This document shows, piece after piece, positions 57,446 to 64,000 of a stretch of DNA of 64,000 bases. The stretch covers positions 836,001 to 900,000 of the forward strand of contig JACJWE010000001.1 in NCBI GenBank assembly GCA_020637365.1. Reading direction: 5' to 3'. The notes beneath the pieces are model-generated. The model ran no database searches and was not told the DNA's origin. It saw only the letters and a program-made list of their open reading frames with translations. Positions within the stretch are counted from its first letter, which is position 1, and each line of letters opens with the position of its first letter. Source of the DNA: Acidimicrobiia bacterium (GTDB lineage: Bacteria > Actinomycetota > Acidimicrobiia > IMCC26256 > JAGNEX01). The position numbers and the translations under genes were made by a program.

Positions 57446-60226
57446 CTAGGCGGAGGTTTCCTCCCCCACTGGCGCGTCCTTGACGCGCTCTTTGTAGTTG
57501 GCCTGTGCATCCCCCAGAGAGTCCATAGGGGCGTCACCGCCACCGGGTTTGAAGCTCTTGATCTTGGGGTTGCGGTCTGCCCAGAGCAGGAACGGCGGCA
57601 GCACAACCAACGCCACCAAGATGGCCGTGATGACGTTCACTGCGACGACGATGCCGAATGAACGCAGCAACTCGAGCTCGGAGAACGCGAGGATTCCAAA
57701 CCCGAAGACCGTGGTCAGACCAGATGCGACAAAGGCCCGTCCGGTCCTCGCCGCTGCGATGTTGAGCGCCGAACCGGGAGTGAGACCGCGTTCGCGTTCC
57801 TCGACGTAACGGGCCATGATCAATACCGAGAACTCGGTACAAGCGGCAACCGTCAACGGACCTGTCACCGTGGTCAGTGGGCTCAGCTCGATGCCCATCA
57901 GGTAGATGAGCAATGACGAGAGAGCGATACCGACGATGACGGGTATCAACGGGAGCAGGACCATCATCGGCTTACGGAACATCAACGCCAAGACGATGAT
58001 GACGAACAACACCGACAGGAAGGTCATCTCTGCTCGTCCGGACTGGAGCGACTCGACCAGTTCGATCCCGACGACCGTGATACCCGATGCATAGAAGTCG
58101 ACATTGCCAGCGAGTGACGTCTGGGCCAGCTCGGCATCGAGATCTGCTTCGAGCTGGTCGATCAGCTTCTTCTGTTCGGTGAGCGACCCTGACTTCACCA
58201 GGAACAGCAGGTTCATTTGGTCGTTATCCGGCGACACGATCGCTGCGCGAATCTTGGGCGGAATGAACGGATCGATGATGTTAAATGCCTCGGCCGTCGG
58301 TGCCGACGCGGTGAGTGCACCGGTCACTTCGGGCGCTGACAGCGGGCGCACAATGTCGTCGTAGCGCTCCGTTTCGGCGTTGGCCCAGCGCCACACTCGA
58401 TAGAAGAGCTCGCTGTCGATCACGCTGCTTTGGTCTTTGCTGCGGAGGTGGAAGCCGAGTGACTGAATGGCACCGAGTTCAGATTCGACGGCCCGGAGAT
58501 CCTTGACGACGGTGGTGTTCTCACCGGCCCAATCTGCAGGATCGGTTTGGATCTTGAAGTTGTTGTCTGCCCAAAAGCCAGCGATGGTGATGACGACGCA
58601 CACGATGGCCATCGGCATCACCCATTTCTCAAACAGGGTGCCCAGCCGCTGGTTGATGGCCTCGATACCCGAATCCTTGACGAAATCGGTTCGGGCCGGT
58701 GTGGGCGACCGCTTTTCGCGCATGGCAAGGAATGCGGGCGGCACGAAGAACGCCAGGATTGCCAGGGTCCCCACGCCAATGGCAAGCATGATTCCGTACT
58801 GGCGGATCATCGGGACTTCTGAGAGCTGCAGCGACATGAAACCGCCGAGCGCCGCCAGAATCGCGATGAACAGGGGCGGACCCATCGAACGGAGGGTTCG
58901 ATGCAGCGACGCTTCGGCATCTCCGTCTTCTTCGACCTCCTCCTCAAAACGTGAGTGCACCTGGATCGAGAAGTCGACACCCATACCAACGAAAATCGGT
59001 AGGCCAGAGATCGTGACCATCGTCAACGGGATACCGGTAATCCCCATGATGCCGAATGTCATGATGGTCCCGAGAAGGACGACAAACAGCGACAGAAGTC
59101 GACTACGTACCCGGAACACCAAACCCAACACCAGGAACATCATGATCAGCGCGGCGCCGCCCATCACGTTGATACCTGTGGTCAAGTAGTCGTTGATGAA
59201 CTCGAGCAGTGCGGGCTGCCCGGTGACCTGAGCGGTCCACCCTGGAATCGCCTCATCGCAGTCATCCATCTCGCCCGGCGAGACCGTGCGAGAGGGTTTG
59301 CCGTCTGCGTCGATCGTGATCTCGCCCTTGTTGGCCAGGCATTGCGATGCCACGATTGTGCGGGCCTCATCCAGAGCGACGATCGCGTCTTCGAGCGACA
59401 CGTTGGGTTGCATCGACAAGACGATGGTGACCACCGTCTCGGACGGGTAGTTCAGGCGGTAGATGCGGCGGATGTCGCCCATCTCGCCGGTGGCCTGAGC
59501 TGCGGCAATGTAGTCGCTGGTCGTCTCGTAGTCTTCGGGTGGCTGACCGGTGTCGGGCAGCTCGCGCAAGACGACGTCAAAGAGTGCGGGACTCGAGTCG
59601 ATCGATTCGCTGACCACGGGCAGCAGCCGTGCGGTCAGAATGCCAAAGCCGTTGGCAATGCGTGCTTGAGACTCGGCGAGCTGCGCTTCGACATACGCTT
59701 CGCCACCGCCAGCCTCATCGATCGCCGACTTGACATAGTCGGGGAGGTCGTCGCCGTTGGCGTCGGCTGCGGTGTCGGCATCAGCGACCGCCTGAGTTAC
59801 CTCGGGTTCACCCTGGGTGACGACAGGAAGGAGCTCCCCCGCCGCCGACTTTGCGGCGTCTGCGGCCCACTCGATGTTGGTGATGGGATTGAACGCTGCA
59901 AAATACTGATCCGATGCATCGAACCGGGCGCCGAGCTGACGAAGCGCAGCGTTGGTGTCTTCATTGAACCAGAGGTCGTCGGCCGTAGCGTTCTTATCGT
60001 TGGCCCGCAAGACCAAGATGATCGGATCACCGCCGAAGGCCTCTTGGTACTCCTGATTCTGGGTATAGACCGGATTGCTCTTCGACAGCACCGAGTCGAC
60101 GTTGGTCTCTAACTTCAGCTGCGTGATGCCGATGCCCAGAACTGCGGCGAGCACGATGACAGCAATCAACACCACCTTCGACTTGTTGTAGGCGAGGTCG
60201 GCGAGGCGATCCCAAATCTTGGACAT
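57446..60226 (-). CDS. MMPL/RND-family transporter
   Basis: A 926-residue RND-superfamily transporter of the MMPL/HpnN type, which exports lipids or other hydrophobic molecules with the proton gradient. It has two halves, each with one helix, a large outer domain and five more helices. VVLIAVIVLAAVLGIGITQL is the first helix. TMVTISGLPIFVGMGVDFSI in the first half and PLTTVTGPLTVAACTEFSVL in the second carry the central helix and the charged residue region. The start at MSKIWDRL (60226) has GAAGGGACC upstream. It is read away from the YqeY gene. The substrate is unknown. Confidence 0.88.
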   Translation of the reverse strand: MSKIWDRLADLAYNKSKVVLIAVIVLAAVLGIGITQLKLETNVDSVLSKSNPVYTQNQEYQEAFGGDPIILVLRANDKNATADDLWFNEDTNAALRQLGARFDASDQYFAAFNPITNIEWAADAAKSAAGELLPVVTQGEPEVTQAVADADTAADANGDDLPDYVKSAIDEAGGGEAYVEAQLAESQARIANGFGILTARLLPVVSESIDSSPALFDVVLRELPDTGQPPEDYETTSDYIAAAQATGEMGDIRRIYRLNYPSETVVTIVLSMQPNVSLEDAIVALDEARTIVASQCLANKGEITIDADGKPSRTVSPGEMDDCDEAIPGWTAQVTGQPALLEFINDYLTTGINVMGGAALIMMFLVLGLVFRVRSRLLSLFVVLLGTIMTFGIMGITGIPLTMVTISGLPIFVGMGVDFSIQVHSRFEEEVEEDGDAEASLHRTLRSMGPPLFIAILAALGGFMSLQLSEVPMIRQYGIMLAIGVGTLAILAFFVPPAFLAMREKRSPTPARTDFVKDSGIEAINQRLGTLFEKWVMPMAIVCVVITIAGFWADNNFKIQTDPADWAGENTTVVKDLRAVESELGAIQSLGFHLRSKDQSSVIDSELFYRVWRWANAETERYDDIVRPLSAPEVTGALTASAPTAEAFNIIDPFIPPKIRAAIVSPDNDQMNLLFLVKSGSLTEQKKLIDQLEADLDAELAQTSLAGNVDFYASGITVVGIELVESLQSGRAEMTFLSVLFVIIVLALMFRKPMMVLLPLIPVIVGIALSSLLIYLMGIELSPLTTVTGPLTVAACTEFSVLIMARYVEERERGLTPGSALNIAAARTGRAFVASGLTTVFGFGILAFSELELLRSFGIVVAVNVITAILVALVVLPPFLLWADRNPKIKSFKPGGGDAPMDSLGDAQANYKERVKDAPVGEETSA

Positions 60227-60350
60227 CGTGGTCCCTTCAACAGTTCGTGACTCGGCGGCTTCAGGTTCACCGCATCGGTAGGGACGCAATTATGTCGGAT
60301 AGCCTCCGAAAGCGACAGTGACGCTCCACAAGTCCGTGTTGGGAGACGAG

Positions 60351-60809
60351 ATGCCGACCGTTGATGACTCGCTTAATGAGCTGCAGAAAGAACTCACCGA
60401 AGCGATGAAAGCCAAGGACAAGGTCCGCGTTGCGTCGTTGCGTCACATGCGAACTGCCTTACAAAAGCTGGTGACCTCGGGGTCTGGCGATGTCACCCAA
60501 GATGAGGTCATCGCGTCCTACCGGACGCTGGTCAAACAACGCCGCGAAGCCGCTGAGGCCTACGACAAGGCGGGTAGACCCGAACTTGCGGCCCAGGAAC
60601 GAGCCGAACTCGAGGTCATCGAGCAGCACCTGCCCAAAGCGCCAACACAAGACCAAATCCGCTCGGTCACAGCTGACGTCATCGCACAGATACGTGCCGA
60701 AGGTAACGAACCCAATATGGGGGCCGTGATGAAGGCCGTGATGTCGACTCTCGGCAGCGCGGCAGACGGTAAGGCAGTCTCTGCCGTGGTCCGATCCGAG
60801 CTCGGTTAG
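60351..60809 (+). CDS. GatB/YqeY domain protein
   Basis: A 152-residue stand-alone YqeY protein. The N-terminal helical part (LQKELTEAMKAKDKVRVASL) and the C-terminal domain (GAVMKAVMSTLGSAADGKAV) match the tail domain of amidotransferase GatB, which binds tRNA. YEKAGRPEL-type sequence is here AYDKAGRPELAAQERAELEV. ATG at 60351 with GGGAGACG upstream. A GTG start at 60318 would add 11 residues that look non-conserved. Function of stand-alone YqeY proteins is unknown. Confidence 0.88.
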   Translation: MPTVDDSLNELQKELTEAMKAKDKVRVASLRHMRTALQKLVTSGSGDVTQDEVIASYRTLVKQRREAAEAYDKAGRPELAAQERAELEVIEQHLPKAPTQDQIRSVTADVIAQIRAEGNEPNMGAVMKAVMSTLGSAADGKAVSAVVRSELG

Positions 60810-60959
60810 CGGGCTGGCCGAGACGGCCCCATGACGTGGCGTAAACGTCGGGGGCGGCTCACTCACGCAAACAGACGTCTCCCCACGCCGCGCTTCGCCC
60901 TAGCCTCTCAACACTGGGCCTCTCAGCGCTGGCCCACACATCTTCGCGGCTCGCGTCAT

Positions 60960-61523
60960 TTAGCGTGACGGCAAAACGTCATCGGCTCCTTGGGCCGCTG
61001 GGCCGAGGTCACCGGTATACACCGCGACGTGGTAGCCGAGTGTGTCGAGCGGAGTAGGCCCGTCGTAGCGATGCCCGACCCGACCTGAGTAGTACAGCGA
61101 AAACACCAGTCCCCTGACGCCTAACCTCAGGAAGCGAAGGTTCGACGCGACGAGGCCTGGTTTTCCATTCGGGTCCACCGATTCCCAGCGCGCCACCAGG
61201 AATGCAATGAGCCGACGCGGCAGCAAGGCCAGGAAGCTGAGCAGCATTTTGAGCTGCCCAAGATCGGACCGGTTCATGTTCGAAAGCAGCACGCCTGCAT
61301 GCTGATCGCAGCCGGAAGCGGAGAATGACGGCAGATCACCGTCGCCGGGACAATAGATGTCGCCGAGTTTGCGGAGCGCTCGTCGCTGCGATGCGGAGAG
61401 ACGATGCTCCTCGAGGAGCGACGCGTATCGCTCGCCATCGGAAAGAACTTTTGCTGGACGAGCGTCGCGTGAGTCCGAAGCTCGGGGTCCAGACCCTGGT
61501 GCTGTGCTGGGTTGAGGGTTCAT
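60960..61523 (-). CDS. Small partner protein of GMC oxidoreductase
   Basis: A 187-residue protein without a clear name. It has a helical N-terminal part (SASQRRALRKLGDIYCPGDG) and a second helical part (SDLGQLKMLLSFLALLPRRL) with hydrophobic stretches. The pattern recalls the small helical subunits associated with FAD-linked GMC dehydrogenases, such as gluconate 2-dehydrogenase subunit 3, but I cannot prove that. No twin-arginine signal is seen. Its ATG overlaps the stop of the GMC gene as ATGA, so both are translated together and are probably parts of one enzyme. Confidence 0.65.
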   Translation of the reverse strand: MNPQPSTAPGSGPRASDSRDARPAKVLSDGERYASLLEEHRLSASQRRALRKLGDIYCPGDGDLPSFSASGCDQHAGVLLSNMNRSDLGQLKMLLSFLALLPRRLIAFLVARWESVDPNGKPGLVASNLRFLRLGVRGLVFSLYYSGRVGHRYDGPTPLDTLGYHVAVYTGDLGPAAQGADDVLPSR

Positions 61524-62914
61524 ACCTGCTCCAACATCTCTCGGCTCGCCATGTGGCTGAGGGCCATGATGGTGTACGACGGGTTGATTCCGGGGGCGCT
61601 TGGGAACACCGAGGAGTCTGCAATGCGCAGCCTGGGGTGGCGATGTACACGGAAGTCGGGCCCGACGACGGAGCGGTCAGGGTCGACACCCAAACTGGCG
61701 CCACCCATGAGATGCAGTCCAAAGAGCTGGTCGGAGAAAACCACGCTACGGGCACCAGCCTTATGGTGAAGTTCGGCCGACAGGTCACGACCAGCAGCGA
61801 CTTTGTGGCGATCAGCATCGGTGAGGGACTTGTCGATCACGAGGCGACCCCGCCGGTCGGTGCCGAGTGTGCCCGAATTGTCATCGCGTATCGCAACCTC
61901 GAAACAAGACAAATGTCGATATCGGCGCATCAGAGCGTGATGATCGGTGCCGAACCCCGGCATCAACATGGCAATAGCTATCGGCGGTGCAAACACATTC
62001 TCGAGCTTCAGCCCCGCCTGACGAATGGCCGGGTCGTGGCCTTCAACCGACTGAAGCGCACCTTTATGGGAGTCGACAGGCTCGTCATAGAGCCCGAAGC
62101 TCATCATCTGGGGGTGACAGGAAAACCCGGACCCAAGTGCCTTGAGGTCGTCGCCGAAGCCAGAGTTGCTCAACAACTGGGCGTTGCCGAACGCTCCTGC
62201 GGCGAGGACGACTTCACGAGCCTCGATCGTTGCCCGGTTGCCTCGATGCGTTCCATGGATGCCGACGGTGCCAAAAGGGCGTTCGACGATGCGTTCGACT
62301 TCCCATTCGGTCTCGACGCGCAAGCCGGCGTCGATGGCCTGGGGAATTTGGGCGACCAGGGTGGACTGTTTGGAATCGCGCGGGCAGCCTCCGAGGCAGA
62401 CGATGCAGTCCGATCCCATATCCAGTTTGCAGTCAGCCTGGGCTCTGTCGATGGGTTCCCAACCAATTCCTTGGCCGTCGAGTGCATCGATGAACAGTTC
62501 TGCACTTCGGTTCCGGAAGCGTGAGGGGATCTGGCCGTGGATGACGGTACTGTCGAGCTCGTCATAGATCGGGTCCATGACTGCAGGGGTCAACCAGTCG
62601 ATCCCTGATCGATCTCGCCAATCGTCCCAGGCGAGTTGGTCAAAACGGCTGAGGTCGGCTTGATTCAATACCGAGGTGCCACCCAAACACCGCCCCCGCA
62701 TCATGCCGAGTGTTCCGTCCTTGGTTACTTCGAGGCCGCCGGACCAAAACATCTCGGCCGTATAGCCAATCTCATCGGGTGGAAAGTTGTCTCGGGTAAA
62801 GTGACGGCCAGCCTCGAGCAGCGCGACCCTGGCACCTCCGCGAGTCAGATCATGGGCGATGCGGCCTCCCGATACGCCGGATCCGATGACGACAAAGTCA
62901 TATGTTGTACCCAA
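61520..62914 (-). CDS. GMC-family FAD oxidoreductase
   Basis: A flavin enzyme of the glucose-methanol-choline family, 464 residues. YDFVVIGSGVSGGRIAHDL is the FAD-binding motif, GRCLGGTSVLNQADLSR the second family motif, and HLMGGASLGVD with SAPGINPSYTIMALS hold the catalytic His and Asn positions. A Cys-rich segment (DCIVCLGGCPRDSKQST) is also present, seen in dehydrogenase members such as cholesterol oxidase-like and 3-ketosteroid-type enzymes. I start at TTG 62914 because GGAGG lies five bases upstream. A TTG at 62926 is alternative. It diverges from hemF. The substrate, perhaps an alcohol or sterol, is not known. Confidence 0.85.
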   Translation of the reverse strand: MGTTYDFVVIGSGVSGGRIAHDLTRGGARVALLEAGRHFTRDNFPPDEIGYTAEMFWSGGLEVTKDGTLGMMRGRCLGGTSVLNQADLSRFDQLAWDDWRDRSGIDWLTPAVMDPIYDELDSTVIHGQIPSRFRNRSAELFIDALDGQGIGWEPIDRAQADCKLDMGSDCIVCLGGCPRDSKQSTLVAQIPQAIDAGLRVETEWEVERIVERPFGTVGIHGTHRGNRATIEAREVVLAAGAFGNAQLLSNSGFGDDLKALGSGFSCHPQMMSFGLYDEPVDSHKGALQSVEGHDPAIRQAGLKLENVFAPPIAIAMLMPGFGTDHHALMRRYRHLSCFEVAIRDDNSGTLGTDRRGRLVIDKSLTDADRHKVAAGRDLSAELHHKAGARSVVFSDQLFGLHLMGGASLGVDPDRSVVGPDFRVHRHPRLRIADSSVFPSAPGINPSYTIMALSHMASREMLEQV

Positions 62915-63154
62915 CGCATCCTCCAAATGTCACGTCCGCATCCCGAGCCAGCAAGTCCAAACCCGGGACGACACGAGCGCAATACCCCCGTGTCCGGGTG
63001 CCCAAGACGAAGTCGGGAGGCGTGCTCCGTCGAGCTGCATCGTGCCCGGTCCGCACCGCTCCGGTCAACCGGGAAGGGTTGCGGGCGCGACACGCCACTC
63101 GGCGGATCAGGACCGGATGGCGGGGTGCATCGAGGTCCGTGGCAACATCGGGGT

Positions 63155-64000
63155 ATGAACACGAGACGCCACGATGTCGAACCGATGATGTCAGAGGTCC
63201 AAGAGCGATGTTGTGCCGTTCTCGAAGCGGCGAGCGGCTCCCAACATTTTGTCGATGACCTTTGGGAACGTCCCGAAGGCGGTGGTGGCAATAGCCGGAC
63301 CGTCGCTGGTGGCGGTCCGATCGAAAAGGCCGCGGTGAATATGTCGGCGGTTTGGGGTCCGGCTCCCCCCGAACTTGCAGAACATCTGACCAACCCGGCG
63401 GCCAGCTTTTACGCGACCGGTGTGTCGCTGATCGTCCATCCGTCGAATCCGTTTGCACCGACGGCACACGCAAATGTTCGTTACTTCGAAACCGACAATG
63501 GCGATTGGTGGTTTGGTGGCGGCGTCGACATGACGCCCTATTACCTGTTCGATGAGGACGCCGTGAGCTTTCACCGTCACATCGCTGATATCTGTGCTCG
63601 CCACCCCGACGTTGCCGATTACCCAGCTTGGAAGCGCTGGTGCGACGAATACTTCTTTCTGCCTCACCGAGGCGAGGCCCGGGGCATTGGCGGCATCTTC
63701 TTCGATCACCAAAATTCTGATTTTGACCAGGTATTCGCGTTCGTCCAAGACCTGGGAATGCATCTCCTCGACGCGTACGGGGACATCCTGGCGCAGCGAA
63801 AAGATACCGACTTTGATTCGACCAATCTCGCTTGGCAGCGCGCACGCCGCGGTCGATACGTCGAGTTCAACCTTCTCTGGGACCGCGGCACCCGGTTCGG
63901 TATCCAGTCTCATGGGAGAACCGAATCGATTTTGGCGTCGATGCCGCCAACGGTGACTTTTGAGTACGGTGGTCCGACGCCGTCGAACGAGGCTGAACAA
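63155..64000 (+). CDS. hemF: Coproporphyrinogen III oxidase, aerobic (HemF), partial
   Basis: The frame from ATG 63155 stays open to the window end (282 codons) and is missing its last few residues. It is the oxygen-dependent enzyme of heme synthesis. Signatures: GGGNSRTVAGGGPIEKAAVN near the start, HPSNPFAPTAHANVRYFE, WWFGGGVDMTPYYLFDEDAV and YVEFNLLWDRGTRFGIQ with the substrate-binding Arg, plus FEYGGPTPSNE at the end. It diverges from the GMC gene across 240 bases. The lipid-linked heme pathway gene ctaB is also in the window, 32 kb away. The 3' end lies outside. Confidence 0.95.
   Translation, partial: MNTRRHDVEPMMSEVQERCCAVLEAASGSQHFVDDLWERPEGGGGNSRTVAGGGPIEKAAVNMSAVWGPAPPELAEHLTNPAASFYATGVSLIVHPSNPFAPTAHANVRYFETDNGDWWFGGGVDMTPYYLFDEDAVSFHRHIADICARHPDVADYPAWKRWCDEYFFLPHRGEARGIGGIFFDHQNSDFDQVFAFVQDLGMHLLDAYGDILAQRKDTDFDSTNLAWQRARRGRYVEFNLLWDRGTRFGIQSHGRTESILASMPPTVTFEYGGPTPSNEAEQ

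Noticed and set aside
62845..63393. Minus-strand frame overlapping the GMC start and hemF
   Set aside because: It lies antisense to hemF, whose family motifs are clear, and has no conserved pattern of its own.

Overview
The window is from a high-GC actinobacterium. A Pup-proteasome operon, a WhiB protein, a fused FbiC for coenzyme F420, a SenX3/RegX3-type phosphate system and a MarP-like protease all point to Actinomycetota. The class Acidimicrobiia is my inference, because no ribosomal RNA or other taxonomic marker is present. I see no tRNA, rRNA, insertion sequence, prophage or CRISPR array. The window looks like ordinary chromosomal core with some lineage-specific lipoproteins and membrane proteins.

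Layout. 0.1-9.6 kb (minus strand) is one nearly gapless protein-tagging operon, transcribed Mpa, Dop, Pup, PrcB, PrcA, PafA, DUF3866 protein, PafB, PafC. A ferredoxin gene diverges from it. 10.4-13.7 kb (minus) holds a tRNA 2-thiolation pair (ubiquitin-like TtuB and sulfurtransferase TtuA), TrmI tRNA methyltransferase and a MarP-like membrane protease. 13.9-18.8 kb (minus) has three small membrane proteins, a frameshifted DacB carboxypeptidase and a split NDP-forming acyl-CoA synthetase. 19.2-29.6 kb (plus) carries a glycosyltransferase, an HhH-GPD protein, transketolase, transaldolase, glucose-6-phosphate isomerase, FbiC and a LOG-family protein. 29.6-35.3 kb has a GroES-like protein, cupredoxin plus heme O synthase, a UbiB-like kinase, a CapA-like protein and DoxX.

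35.4-41.4 kb is the phosphate locus. A PHO-box-like repeat precedes pstC-pstA on the plus strand. These face a pstB-senX3-regX3 operon on the minus strand, and phoU diverges from pstB. No pstS is present. 41.4-50 kb has WhiB, an ABC-F ATPase, a MaoC hydratase, a Cys-rich lipoprotein, a large acidic repeat protein and an SDR. An intergenic stretch at 49.98-50.06 kb holds a perfect 20-bp hairpin and a dif-like palindrome. 50.1-64 kb has zinc-ribbon proteins, a hydrolase, a three-repeat lipoprotein, RNase D, a DUF368 lipid transporter, a dienoyl-CoA isomerase-like protein, an MMPL/RND transporter, a YqeY protein, a GMC oxidoreductase with a partner protein, and HemF cut by the window end.

Two genes (DacB and the acidic repeat protein) need one-base corrections to read through. 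Every correction has the same sign and lies at a G/C homopolymer of four or more bases. That pattern suggests under-called homopolymers in the assembly rather than real gene decay.
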